NCBI RefSeq assembly: GCF_048541835.1
Contig: NZ_JBLEOY010000001.1
Location: 310,001-374,000 of the forward strand
Origin: QIJE01 sp048541835
Lineage (GTDB): Bacteria; SZUA-79; Acidulodesulfobacterales; Acidulodesulfobacteraceae
DNA length: 64,000 nucleotides
Reading direction: 5' to 3'
The first letter of the stretch is position 1, and each line of letters opens with the position of its first letter. Shown in pieces: positions 1 to 8,789 of the stretch. Both the position numbers and the translations under genes were made by a program. A model generated the notes under the pieces. That model was not told the origin of the DNA. It saw only the letters and a list, made by a program, of their open reading frames with translations, and searched no databases.

Positions 1-739
1 CACTGGCTCCTATCTTAACGGCATCCAAAAGAACCTTGTTGACGAATTTTATGATGGGTTGTTCGGAAGACGACCTTTGCAGTTCCGAAATATCTAATTC
101 TCCATTAGTGTCTTCAATAGCAATAGAATTGAGATAATCCTTATTTTCAGTAAGAATACTTGATGCATTGTAATATTTAGATAATGCCGAGGCAATTTCG
201 TTTTCCGAGGCAACGACTATTTCTACATTAAGTCCCGTTAAAAACTTTATGTCGTCTAAAGCCTCAAGTTTAGTGGGATCGGATATTGCAAGATACAGTG
301 TGTTCCCCTGCCTTTTAAACGGTACTACCTGTAATCTAACGGCTAAATCGGGGGGGACGAGTTTTATTATACTTTCCGGAATCTCTCCTTCAAGCAAATT
401 AACCGTTGCCGCACCAAATTCTTTAGATAAAAAAGAGACAAGCTCCGAATCTTTTATAAAACCGAGTTTCGTAAGCTGCCCGCTTATACTGCCGCCGACA
501 CAGCTTTGTTCTCCCAACGCTATACTCAGTTCATCGCTTGTTATTATGCCGTTTTTTACAAGAATCTCACCAAGCTTTAAATCCTTAAGCCTTTCGCCCT
601 TTGCTATCCCTAATCTTGCCCTTTCTTGGATCAGTAATGCGTTAGATATATCATCCTTTTTTACGATACCGCGCTTTAATAGGATCTCCCCTAATCTCTC
701 TTTCGGTAAATTAACGGATGGCATGAAATCGTTGCTCAT
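1..739 (-). CDS. PilB/GspE-type secretion ATPase, N-terminal part (cut by window edge)
   Basis: Reading the minus strand from ATG at 739 gives an open frame running off the left edge, beginning MSNDFMPSVNLPKERLGEIL. Two MshEN/GspE-N type repeats follow (LGEILLKRGIV and LGEILVKNGIITSDELSIAL), then a region typical of the second N-terminal domain (VNLLEGEIPESIIKLVPPDL). The frame ends in FVNKVLLDAVKIGAS, the usual entry into the ATPase domain of PilB or GspE. The Walker motifs lie beyond the window. The family powers assembly of type IV pili or type II secretion pseudopili at the inner membrane. It is downstream of aroE on the same strand, a common order next to pil genes. PilB versus GspE cannot be decided from this part. 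Confidence 0.85.
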   Translation of the reverse strand, partial: MSNDFMPSVNLPKERLGEILLKRGIVKKDDISNALLIQERARLGIAKGERLKDLKLGEILVKNGIITSDELSIALGEQSCVGGSISGQLTKLGFIKDSELVSFLSKEFGAATVNLLEGEIPESIIKLVPPDLAVRLQVVPFKRQGNTLYLAISDPTKLEALDDIKFLTGLNVEIVVASENEIASALSKYYNASSILTENKDYLNSIAIEDTNGELDISELQRSSSEQPIIKFVNKVLLDAVKIGAS

Positions 740-843
740 AGTTAAATTATCTTGCCTTTAATGATTTATTTAATTCCCTCATTCACTCCACGGCAATGTC
801 CCGTATTTTTATTTTACCATGTAAACTACAAACATAAAATCAA

Positions 844-1716
844 TCAGACGGGCAATGCTTCTTTGAGAGCGTTAAAATCAATTCTTTTACCGGTCCATAT
901 ATAAAAACTTTCTATAGCTTGAAAAAAAAGCATGGAAAGCCCGTTAACGGACATTAATGTTTTCTTTCCCATACTGTTCAAAAGTCGAGCCGCTTCAGCA
1001 GAATAAGAGATATCCATCAACAACGGTAAGGATTTCTTGTCAGATAAATTTTCTAAAAAAAATTGCTTTATTAATTCACCGCTTTCGCTTGAAGGGGTCA
1101 CAGTATTAACAATAATATCACTATTTTCAAGCGTAGCCCTGCTCAAAGCATCATCTAAATTAAAACCTGAATATAGAACCGTTGAACCTGATTGTAAAAC
1201 CCTTTTCCAAATTTCCGCATCCTCCTTAAGTATCATAGCTTTTTCTATGTTTCGATTAATAATCAATACATCTTTCGCCGATTCTTTTATTAAGGCATAT
1301 ATTATCGCCCTGGAAGCCCCACCTGCCCCCAGAACCGTGATTTTTTTATCTTTTAATCCTTCCTTAAATTCATATCTTACGGCCTTTATAAAACCGATTA
1401 CGTCGGTATTATAACCGCTATAGCTGCCGTCTTTTTCTAAATTTACGGTATTGACGGAACCGATAAGCTCGGCATCTCCGCTCAAACGATCTACGTGGTC
1501 TAAAACATTTATTTTATACGGCTGAGTAATATTTGCGCCTTTTATCTTAAGGGCCTTAAACCCGTTAAATGCTACCGTAAACTTTTCGGGAGGGACATCG
1601 AATCTGCCATAACAGAGATTCACGCCCGCAAGTCTCGACATCGTATTTTGTATTGCCGGAGAGAGGGAATATTTTATATCGTAGCCGAAAATACCGGAAA
1701 AAATTTGCTCTCTCAT
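844..1716 (-). CDS. aroE: shikimate 5-dehydrogenase
   Basis: AroE reduces 3-dehydroshikimate to shikimate with NADPH in aromatic amino-acid synthesis. Seen: the shikimate-binding SLS near the N-terminus (KYSLSPAIQN), the NITQPYK lysine, SVNT and NTD substrate residues, and the Rossmann motif GAGGAS at about residues 130-136. Length is about 290 aa, normal for the family. ATG at 1716 lies one base after the stop of the upstream DUF4388 gene, suggesting translational coupling. A GTG at 1725 would add three residues and overlap that gene by 8 bp. NITQPYK replaces the usual NVT-PxK but keeps the catalytic lysine. Confidence 0.93.
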   Translation of the reverse strand: MREQIFSGIFGYDIKYSLSPAIQNTMSRLAGVNLCYGRFDVPPEKFTVAFNGFKALKIKGANITQPYKINVLDHVDRLSGDAELIGSVNTVNLEKDGSYSGYNTDVIGFIKAVRYEFKEGLKDKKITVLGAGGASRAIIYALIKESAKDVLIINRNIEKAMILKEDAEIWKRVLQSGSTVLYSGFNLDDALSRATLENSDIIVNTVTPSSESGELIKQFFLENLSDKKSLPLLMDISYSAEAARLLNSMGKKTLMSVNGLSMLFFQAIESFYIWTGKRIDFNALKEALPV

Positions 1717-1717
1717 A

Positions 1718-2668
1718 TTAAACACTCATCAATAATTGTTTTAAAAGATAGTCTATTTTAGCCGCCTTTTTATCGTCTATGAACATATAGACATACCTTT
1801 CTATATCCTGTGTAACCTTTATCAAAGACTGTTTGTCTCCTTTATTTAGTCCGTTAAAATCGACCGGCACCTTATCCGCCTTGCTGCCGAGTTGCTCTCT
1901 TAATATTTTTTTAATAGAGCTCACTATGTCGTATACCTTAGCAGTTTCGTTCTGCGGTGGCTCAAGCTTTATATAACCGCTTTGCAAGAGATTATAGAGC
2001 GTTTTAAACACAAAGAAATCATTTTCTACAGATAAAGCAAGTATTTGATTGATATTCTCTTTCCCGTTCACCAATGAAAGCACGTTCCATATCGCCGGGG
2101 TAAGCGATAACGGTCTTAAATTACCGCTTCTGTTTGTAACTATGACCGGAACATAATTCTTTGACGGGATAACTTTAGCCATTACGGCGAGTTCGTCACG
2201 CCTCTTTTTGCAACCCATCAGTATAGGCGATAAATTCATAGGCTGAGCAAAATTTATAACGTCGGGCAACGGTTTTTCGTCGAAAGCAAATTCTCCATTG
2301 GTTAAAAAAAGTATATAGTTTAGCGTCTCGGATATATAATTTGATGTAAACTCATGCTCCTTTGCCTTGGGTATAGTTTCGGATTTGAGAAAATAGATAT
2401 CAAAACCTGCCGTTGTTTTATAGTACGTCCTATATTTTTCCAGCACTTGAAGATAATCCTGCTTACTCATATTAAGCAATTTAACTACTAATTTTTCTAG
2501 AATATTATTATCGGAAATGGAAAGGAAATATAACATTCCTTCTTCTATGAAGAGCTTTGCCGCAAAATTATCGAATCTCAGGTTAAGCACGCCTGTTTTT
2601 TTCGAAATTTCTAAAAATTTTAATACGTCAAAAAGCTCCAGATTTGTTATGCTACCTTTTACGTCCAT
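1718..2668 (-). CDS. DUF4388 (PATAN) domain protein
   Basis: This is a 316 aa soluble protein. Its first about 100 residues match the PATAN/DUF4388 pattern (KGSITNLELFDVLKFLEISK, then KTGVLNL and LFIEEGMLYFL). That domain occurs in bacterial regulators of gliding, pili and signalling. The rest has a winged-helix-like stretch around residues 190-240 (LTPAIWNVLSLVNGKENINQ) and no catalytic motif. It lies between a small membrane protein and aroE, with a pilus-type ATPase further downstream, so a role in surface motility is possible but only inferred. The gene abuts the aroE start. Confidence 0.7.
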   Translation of the reverse strand: MDVKGSITNLELFDVLKFLEISKKTGVLNLRFDNFAAKLFIEEGMLYFLSISDNNILEKLVVKLLNMSKQDYLQVLEKYRTYYKTTAGFDIYFLKSETIPKAKEHEFTSNYISETLNYILFLTNGEFAFDEKPLPDVINFAQPMNLSPILMGCKKRRDELAVMAKVIPSKNYVPVIVTNRSGNLRPLSLTPAIWNVLSLVNGKENINQILALSVENDFFVFKTLYNLLQSGYIKLEPPQNETAKVYDIVSSIKKILREQLGSKADKVPVDFNGLNKGDKQSLIKVTQDIERYVYMFIDDKKAAKIDYLLKQLLMSV

Positions 2669-2744
2669 TATGATAAACCCTTATTAAGTTTAAATTAAAA
2701 ACAAGCGCTTCACATGCGTCATAATAAATTTAATTATGCCGTTT

Positions 2745-3080
2745 TTATTTGTGAATCTCTAATTCTTTAATCAAATGATACATAAATCTGTTGACCACTA
2801 CTACGAATATAGACCCGAAAAACAGCACTAAACCTATAATAAAGTAGGATAAAGCCATATTTTTAAGGGATTTAATAAAGAAAAATGCACCGGCTTCCGC
2901 TAAAAAGAAAAAAAACATAAATATCCACATTATGGTGAGCCATTTGCCGACAAATCCCCCAGGCACTTTATTTTTTAGAGAAGCCGCTATAACCATATTA
3001 GCAAACATTATTATTGCACCGACAGCAACGAGTAAATAAAAAAGACCCTTAAGTGTCAAGATCGAAGTAATTATAGACAT
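2745..3080 (-). CDS. small integral membrane protein, function unknown
   Basis: This 111 aa protein is almost entirely hydrophobic, with about three membrane segments (around residues 13-33, 46-66 and 78-98) and basic residues between them. No family was recognised. A good Shine-Dalgarno (GAGGAGGTT) precedes the ATG at 3080. It is the first gene of a minus-strand run continuing into the DUF4388 gene about 75 bp downstream, and is divergent from xseB. Confidence 0.6.
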   Translation of the reverse strand: MSIITSILTLKGLFYLLVAVGAIIMFANMVIAASLKNKVPGGFVGKWLTIMWIFMFFFFLAEAGAFFFIKSLKNMALSYFIIGLVLFFGSIFVVVVNRFMYHLIKELEIHK

Positions 3081-3213
3081 TTTAACCTCCTCTCCAAAAT
3101 TTTTTATTTTTTACGCTTATTTTTTTCAATATTTAAAAATTTAATAATAGTTTAATAATACAAAATAGATTTATTTTTTTCAATATGTTTTTTAAATTTT
3201 TTTTAAAGTTATG

Positions 3214-3242
3214 TTGAAAATTTTTTTTGTTTATCTTATAAT
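3214..3242 (+). promoter_or_regulatory. promoter of xseB, probably giving a leaderless mRNA
   Basis: TTGAAA at 3214-3219 and TATAAT at 3237-3242 are separated by 17 bp. A start site about 7 nt downstream would fall at the xseB ATG (3250). No Shine-Dalgarno precedes that ATG, which supports a leaderless or nearly leaderless transcript. Confidence 0.55.
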
Positions 3243-3249
3243 TTAAGAC

Positions 3250-3516
3250 ATGAACACGGAAGATAGAGATACGGGTAAGAATATAAATGTTTTAACTTTT
3301 GAGGAAGCCCTCAAAAAATTAGAAGAGAACGTACTAAGTCTCGAAAAAGGAGACCTCGGACTTGAAGATTCTATCAGGATTTACGAAGAAGGTATAAAAT
3401 ATTCAGATTATCTCATTAAAAAACTCAATTCCGCCGAAAAAAAGGTAGAAGAGTTGACCGCGAAAAACAATGACGGAATTCAAGCCTCATTAAGTACCGA
3501 ACAACTGAATTTATGA
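3250..3516 (+). CDS. xseB: exodeoxyribonuclease VII small subunit
   Basis: XseB pairs with XseA to degrade single-stranded DNA. This 88 aa protein has the family core FEEALKKLEENVLSLEKGDL followed by LEDSIRIYEEGIKYSDYLIKKL and the C-terminal helix with LNSAEKKVEEL. The usual length is 75-90 aa. It overlaps ispA by 4 bp (ATGA), as in many genomes with an xseB-ispA-dxs-tlyA run. The large subunit XseA is not in the window. Confidence 0.93.
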   Translation: MNTEDRDTGKNINVLTFEEALKKLEENVLSLEKGDLGLEDSIRIYEEGIKYSDYLIKKLNSAEKKVEELTAKNNDGIQASLSTEQLNL

Positions 3517-4430
3517 AAGGCATAGACCGATACATAGAGACAAATAAAAGCCTGATTAACGATTTCATAAAATCTTATTTTAATAAAACAGGGTACGATA
3601 AGAAATTTCCCCATAATAAATTTTCGCTTACTGACGCGATGCTCTACACCCTGACCATGTCAGGAAAAAGAATCAGGCCCATAATGCTTTTAATGACCGC
3701 CGATAGCCTTGGATTTTCCGAAAGAAAAAGACTGATTCCCTTTGCTTCCTCTCTCGAATTCATACATTCTTATTCCTTAATACATGACGACCTTCCGTCG
3801 ATGGACAACGACAGCCTAAGGAGGGGAAAGCCCACAAATCATATAATATTCGGGGAAGCCTCGGCGATACTTGCCGGAGATGCGCTCCTTGCCGAAACCT
3901 TTGTCATTCTATCGGATGGAAAATACTCTAAAGGGTTCGACCCGAAAAAGATTATCGCGGTAATAAGGGAGCTTTCCTGCGCCGCAGGGGCAGGTGGGCT
4001 TGTGGAGGGGCAGTTTCACGATATTAACTCATTCGGAAAGTTTTCTTTAGATATAGAAAAGATCGAATATATAAACGAAAAAAAAACTGCAAGCCTTATA
4101 AGCGCTGCCTGTGCCGCAGGGGCAATATTATCTTCCGACGATGACGACGTCATAAATAATTTTAAAAAATTCGGGGCATGCGTTGGATTGGCTTTTCAGT
4201 TGACCGACGACGTTCTGGACATTACAGGAAACAAGGAAATTATCGGAAAAACGGTCGGGATAGATAAAGCTAATAATAAACTTACGGTTGCGGAAAACAT
4301 CGGAATAGAAAAAACCAAGGAATTAATAAAAAAGTATAATGAAAAAGCTATAATTTATTTAGGCAAAACCGGCGCTGAAACAGATATGTTTATCGAATTT
4401 ATAGATTACCTTACCAAAAGGATAAACTAA
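3513..4430 (+). CDS. ispA: polyprenyl (geranyl/farnesyl) diphosphate synthase
   Basis: This all-alpha prenyltransferase condenses isopentenyl diphosphate with allylic diphosphates to GPP/FPP. Seen: GKRIRPI (residues 51-57), the first aspartate-rich motif DDLPSMD (92-98) and the second DDVLD (232-236). At 305 aa it fits short-chain synthases. The start overlaps xseB by 4 bp and dxs follows 77 bp later, so a precursor-making enzyme and its prenyl elongase are probably co-transcribed. Chain length (C10/C15/C20) cannot be read with confidence. Confidence 0.92.
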   Translation: MKGIDRYIETNKSLINDFIKSYFNKTGYDKKFPHNKFSLTDAMLYTLTMSGKRIRPIMLLMTADSLGFSERKRLIPFASSLEFIHSYSLIHDDLPSMDNDSLRRGKPTNHIIFGEASAILAGDALLAETFVILSDGKYSKGFDPKKIIAVIRELSCAAGAGGLVEGQFHDINSFGKFSLDIEKIEYINEKKTASLISAACAAGAILSSDDDDVINNFKKFGACVGLAFQLTDDVLDITGNKEIIGKTVGIDKANNKLTVAENIGIEKTKELIKKYNEKAIIYLGKTGAETDMFIEFIDYLTKRIN

Positions 4431-4507
4431 TCCGAACGCATGACCGGCACAACATTAAGATACATTAAAGATAACAAATATTATTTAAATATTGGTAGTA
4501 AACCGCC

Positions 4508-6442
4508 ATGATATTAGACAAGATTAAAAGCCCTAACGATATCAAGACCTTGAAACCGGAAGAACTTGAAATCTTAGCGGGAGAGCTCAGAGAAGAAATA
4601 ATCACCACTTGTTCAAAAAACGGCGGACATATTGCCTCAAGCCTCGGAGTTACAGAACTCACCATCGCAGTTTTAAAATCGTTCGACATAGAAAATTCAG
4701 ATAAAATAATATGGGACGTCGGGCATCAATCTTATCCGTATAAACTTCTAACCGGAAGGAGAGAGAGATTTTCTACGCTTAGAAAATTGGGCGGGATATC
4801 GGGTTTTCCCTCTATCAATGAAAGTAGATACGATTACTTCGGCACGGGACATGCCGGAACATCTATCTCCGCCGCTCTCGGCATGAGCGTTGCAAAAGAT
4901 TTGACGGGCAGGGGTAACCAGGGCAGAATCATAGCTGTAATAGGAGATGCCTCAATATCTAACGGACTAGCACTTGAGGGCTTAAATAATGCAGGCTCTT
5001 TAAAAAAAGATATTATCGTTATTTTAAACGACAATGAGATGTCTATCTCTAAAAATGTCGGAGCCATTTCTAATTATTTGAACAAAATAATGAGTGGAGA
5101 TTTTTACCAAGGGCTTAGAAAGGAAGCTGAAAAATTACTTAAGTCCATACCGCTGTTCGGAAATCAGATGGCAAAACTCGTCTCTAAATTCGAAGAGTCC
5201 TTTAAAAATCTTATAGTTCCCGGAATTTTATTCGAAGAACTGGGCTTTACATACATAGGCCCCATAGACGGACATAACATACCATATTTATTAGATTCAT
5301 TTGAGAATATAAAAAAAATAAAAAAACCTATTCTCTTACATGTCATAACAAAAAAAGGTAAAGGCTACGGACCGTCCGAAAAAAACCCTTCTATATTTCA
5401 CGGCGTATCGGCTTTTGACAAAAGCACGGGATTAATTCTAAAAAGAACGGACGATATAACCTACGGTGAGGCGGCTTCTAATTTTCTAATAAATATTGCC
5501 AAAAATAATAAAAAAATAATAGCAATCACGGCAGCAATGCCTGACGGTACCGGTTTATCTAAATTTTCAAAGGTTTTTCCGGAAAGATTTTTCGACACCG
5601 GCATAGCAGAGGGACATGCCTCTACCTTTGCCGCAGGGGCAGCCGCAAACGGACTGCGGCCTTTTGTTTTTATATATTCTACTTTTCTCCAGCGATCTTT
5701 AGACCAAATCATTCACGATATATGTCTTCAAAATTTGCCGGTAGTATTATGCATAGACAGGGCAGGTATTGCGGGAGAAGACGGGGCTACGCACCAAGGA
5801 ATATTCGACGTATCATTTTTAGGTTATATACCCAACCTTATTTTTATGTCTCCTAAAAATGAATATGAACTTATGCAAATGATTAAAAGCTCCGTGTTCT
5901 ACAATGCGCCAACCGTAATTAGATATCCTAAAACCAAAATACCCTATTTTGTATCTCCGGAAGAAAGAGATATATCCGTAATAAACGAAGGTGAATTCGA
6001 GGTTCTTTTAAATGGGAATGATAATGTCATAATAAGTCTCGGCGCTCCGCATACCGAAATAATAAAAAATTTACTCGACGATATAAACAAAAACGCCGCT
6101 AACAAAGAACAGGAGATAGGACTTATTAATGCCAGGTTTATATCTCCAATTTCTTTAAAATTGGTTGACAAAATAAAAAGTTCAAAGAAGGTTATGACGG
6201 TAGAGGAAAATGTCGAGTTTTCCGGATTTGGAGCAAAACTTTTAACAGTACTAAGTCAAAACGTCCCATTAACAAATTTAGAATATAAAATTATATCTTT
6301 AGGCAATAATTATATTGAACACGGCTCTCGTAATGAACTTCTCGCCGTTATGGGGTTTTCTAAAGAAAAATTACTTGAATCTATAAACGACTTTTTTAAC
6401 GTAAACAGTGAAAAAAATAAGATTAGATATTCTCCTCGCTAA
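4508..6442 (+). CDS. dxs: 1-deoxy-D-xylulose-5-phosphate synthase
   Basis: Dxs is a thiamine-diphosphate enzyme joining pyruvate and glyceraldehyde-3-phosphate in the first MEP-pathway step. Seen: VGHQSYPYK (His 73), GTGHAGTS, the ThDP/Mg motif GDASISNGLALEGLNNAG at about 146-163, the transketolase-like second domain with the catalytic glutamate in DTGIAEGHA, then HDICLQNLPVV and DRAGIAGEDGATHQG. At 644 aa it is full length. The 3' end overlaps the tlyA GTG start by 35 bp. Confidence 0.96.
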   Translation: MILDKIKSPNDIKTLKPEELEILAGELREEIITTCSKNGGHIASSLGVTELTIAVLKSFDIENSDKIIWDVGHQSYPYKLLTGRRERFSTLRKLGGISGFPSINESRYDYFGTGHAGTSISAALGMSVAKDLTGRGNQGRIIAVIGDASISNGLALEGLNNAGSLKKDIIVILNDNEMSISKNVGAISNYLNKIMSGDFYQGLRKEAEKLLKSIPLFGNQMAKLVSKFEESFKNLIVPGILFEELGFTYIGPIDGHNIPYLLDSFENIKKIKKPILLHVITKKGKGYGPSEKNPSIFHGVSAFDKSTGLILKRTDDITYGEAASNFLINIAKNNKKIIAITAAMPDGTGLSKFSKVFPERFFDTGIAEGHASTFAAGAAANGLRPFVFIYSTFLQRSLDQIIHDICLQNLPVVLCIDRAGIAGEDGATHQGIFDVSFLGYIPNLIFMSPKNEYELMQMIKSSVFYNAPTVIRYPKTKIPYFVSPEERDISVINEGEFEVLLNGNDNVIISLGAPHTEIIKNLLDDINKNAANKEQEIGLINARFISPISLKLVDKIKSSKKVMTVEENVEFSGFGAKLLTVLSQNVPLTNLEYKIISLGNNYIEHGSRNELLAVMGFSKEKLLESINDFFNVNSEKNKIRYSPR

Positions 6443-7148
6443 TATTCAATCGATCGACGATCTAACTAGAACGAGGGCATCCTCGCTGATAATGGAGGGT
6501 ATGGTATCCGTTGATGGACGGATATGTACAAAACCCGGAATATCGGTCAATCCGGATAGCCTGATAGAAATCAAAAGAACAGACGGATACGTATCTCGCG
6601 GTGGATTAAAATTAAAAGGAACACTGACGGATTTTTGCATTGATGTTAAAGGTAAGAGAATTATAGATATAGGGGCTTCTACCGGCGGATTTACCGATTG
6701 TCTTCTGAGGGAAGGTGCTGAATTTGTCTATTGTATAGACGTAGGTTACGGACAGCTTCATTATTCTTTAAGAAAGAATAAAAAAATTAAAAATTTAGAA
6801 AATACTAACATAAGATATCTATCATTTGAAGAAATCGGAGAAACATTAGACATGGCGGTATGTGATGTATCGTTTATATCACTTGCCAAGGTTCTTCCTA
6901 ATATAAAAAATTTTATTAAAACCGGAGGACTTATACTCTCGCTGATAAAGCCTCAATTTGAAACAGAAGATAAAAGGGCTCTTAAAAAGGGCATAATAAG
7001 AGACGATACCGTCCATGAAACAGTAATAAACAAGATAATCGAATTTTCAAAAAACTTAAACCTCACTGTTGTCGGAGTAAAGAAATCATGCATAAAAGGA
7101 AAAAAGGGGAATACGGAATTTTTTATATTACTGTCAAAAAATACTTAG
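6408..7148 (+). CDS. tlyA: TlyA-family rRNA 2'-O-methyltransferase
   Basis: An S4 RNA-binding domain occupies about residues 4-60 (RLDILLANIQSIDDLTRTRA). A FtsJ-like SAM methyltransferase follows: SRGGLKL (63-69), DIGASTGGFTDCLL (87-100) and CDVSFISL. The family methylates 16S/23S rRNA cytidines; the older label haemolysin comes from mycobacterial and spirochaete work. 246 aa is typical. GTG start, 35 bp inside dxs. The downstream TPR gene begins inside its 3' end. Confidence 0.9.
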   Translation: MKKIRLDILLANIQSIDDLTRTRASSLIMEGMVSVDGRICTKPGISVNPDSLIEIKRTDGYVSRGGLKLKGTLTDFCIDVKGKRIIDIGASTGGFTDCLLREGAEFVYCIDVGYGQLHYSLRKNKKIKNLENTNIRYLSFEEIGETLDMAVCDVSFISLAKVLPNIKNFIKTGGLILSLIKPQFETEDKRALKKGIIRDDTVHETVINKIIEFSKNLNLTVVGVKKSCIKGKKGNTEFFILLSKNT

Positions 7149-8788
7149 GGCATATAAAAATTTATAAATATTTCATACCGCCTTTTGCGTCTATTTTATT
7201 TGTACTCTTTTTTTTACTTTTACCGGCTAACGCAACTAACGCAAAAGCTGCACCCCTACAATCGGATACGGTATTCAACACGCTTACCGGTTTTGTCTAT
7301 TACTATGGCGGCAATTACGACCGTGCAATCAAATATTTTAAAAGGGAACCAGGGGATTTACTTAAAAATCATTATTTTAATTATGTGCTTGCATCTTTAT
7401 ATTTTAAAAACGGGGAATATAAAAAATCCTTAAATCACATAGACCTTGCCTTAAAAACAAAAAATAAGAAAGGCAATACAGTAATTAAATATTTAATTCT
7501 CAAGGCAAAAATAACCGCCGATACGGGTAGGCTCAAAGAATCCATTGAAATTCTTAAAAATATCCTGAAAAAAAATCCCTATAATCTTAAAACCCTTTTA
7601 TTTCTTTCTAACCTTTATACGTATAAAAGAGACTTAAAAACCGCGATATTTTATCTGAACATTATGAAATTAAATCACCCAAACAATATAAATGCTTATT
7701 ATATGTTATCAAAAATATATATGACTCAAAATCAAAATAAAAAAGCCGAAGAGAACCTTTTATCCCTTATAAAAATAGACCCGTATTTTAAAAAGGCATA
7801 CTTCAGACTTGCGGCGATCTACATGCTTTCGGGAAGGGAGCAGGATGCCGTAAATACGTTAGGTAAATATCTTAAGATAAACCCTAACTCTGAGACGGCA
7901 ATTTATCAATCGGCAATACTCTATTATATTATAAAGAATTACAAGGCTTCTATAAGGCTGTTTTTAAATTTTATTAATATTACAAAAAATATGACGGGTT
8001 TAAAAAACAACGCATATTTTTTTATCGGCACTTCTTATATATTACAAAAAAATTATAAAAGCGGCATTACCTTTTTAAATAAGCTTAAGCCGGGAAAATA
8101 TTACATTGACGCCAAACTCCAGGAAATGGCGATATACCTTAATAGCTACAGAGAAAGCGGCGAGATAAAATATAAGAAATCTATAGAAAACATAATAGCC
8201 GAAATGCTTTTGAACATAAAATTAAAAAAGAATTTAAGGTTTTATTATTTCTCGGCAATTGCCTTAACCGAAATAAATGATTATAAAAAATCTGAAGATA
8301 TTATAAAAGCGGGACTTAAGAATTTTCACAACAATACCGCCCTTTTATATGAATTGGGTTCGGTATATCATTATCTAAAAAAAGGAAAAGAGGCTCGCGC
8401 AGTAATGAAAAAAATATTAAAAATAAATCCATATGATGCAGATGCCCTTAATTATTTAGGGTATAATCTTGCAATAAATAATAAGAATCTGAAAAAAGCA
8501 AAGATACTGATAAATAGAGCCTTATTCTACGATAAGGGCTCACCGTTTATCCTTGATAGTCTCGGTTTTATATATTACAGGGAAAAACAGTATGTAAAGG
8601 CATTAAAATTATTCAAGTTATCACTCAAAAAGCTCGGCAGATCCGCAACCGTTCTGAAACATACGGGTATGGACTATTTTATGTTAAAAAAATACAATAA
8701 AGCCCTTGAATATCTTAAAAAATCTTATAAAATCAAAAAATCTAAAGAGGTGAAAGGGTATATGATAAAAATAAATAAAATTAGGTAA
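7088..8788 (+). CDS. exported TPR-repeat protein
   Basis: This 566 aa lysine-rich protein has an N-terminal hydrophobic stretch (residues about 28-48, ending LLLPANATNAKA) that looks like a signal peptide or anchor. About a dozen TPR-like repeats follow (for example GGNYDRAIKYFKREPGD, LYFKNGEYKKSLNHIDLAL, YFMLKKYNKALEYLKKSYKI). Such proteins usually scaffold envelope complexes; no enzyme motif is seen. The ATG lies 61 bp inside tlyA with GGAG 12 nt upstream. No later ATG precedes the signal-like segment, so this start is likely despite the overlap. Confidence 0.75.
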   Translation: MHKRKKGEYGIFYITVKKYLGHIKIYKYFIPPFASILFVLFFLLLPANATNAKAAPLQSDTVFNTLTGFVYYYGGNYDRAIKYFKREPGDLLKNHYFNYVLASLYFKNGEYKKSLNHIDLALKTKNKKGNTVIKYLILKAKITADTGRLKESIEILKNILKKNPYNLKTLLFLSNLYTYKRDLKTAIFYLNIMKLNHPNNINAYYMLSKIYMTQNQNKKAEENLLSLIKIDPYFKKAYFRLAAIYMLSGREQDAVNTLGKYLKINPNSETAIYQSAILYYIIKNYKASIRLFLNFINITKNMTGLKNNAYFFIGTSYILQKNYKSGITFLNKLKPGKYYIDAKLQEMAIYLNSYRESGEIKYKKSIENIIAEMLLNIKLKKNLRFYYFSAIALTEINDYKKSEDIIKAGLKNFHNNTALLYELGSVYHYLKKGKEARAVMKKILKINPYDADALNYLGYNLAINNKNLKKAKILINRALFYDKGSPFILDSLGFIYYREKQYVKALKLFKLSLKKLGRSATVLKHTGMDYFMLKKYNKALEYLKKSYKIKKSKEVKGYMIKINKIR

Positions 8789-8789
8789 A

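Noticed and set aside
249..761. Plus-strand ORF of 170 codons
   Set aside because: It is antisense to the partial PilB/GspE-type gene, whose minus-strand frame shows clear MshEN repeats.
6408..7148. Haemolysin
   Set aside because: TlyA was historically called haemolysin, but the S4 plus FtsJ-type methyltransferase domains indicate rRNA methylation.
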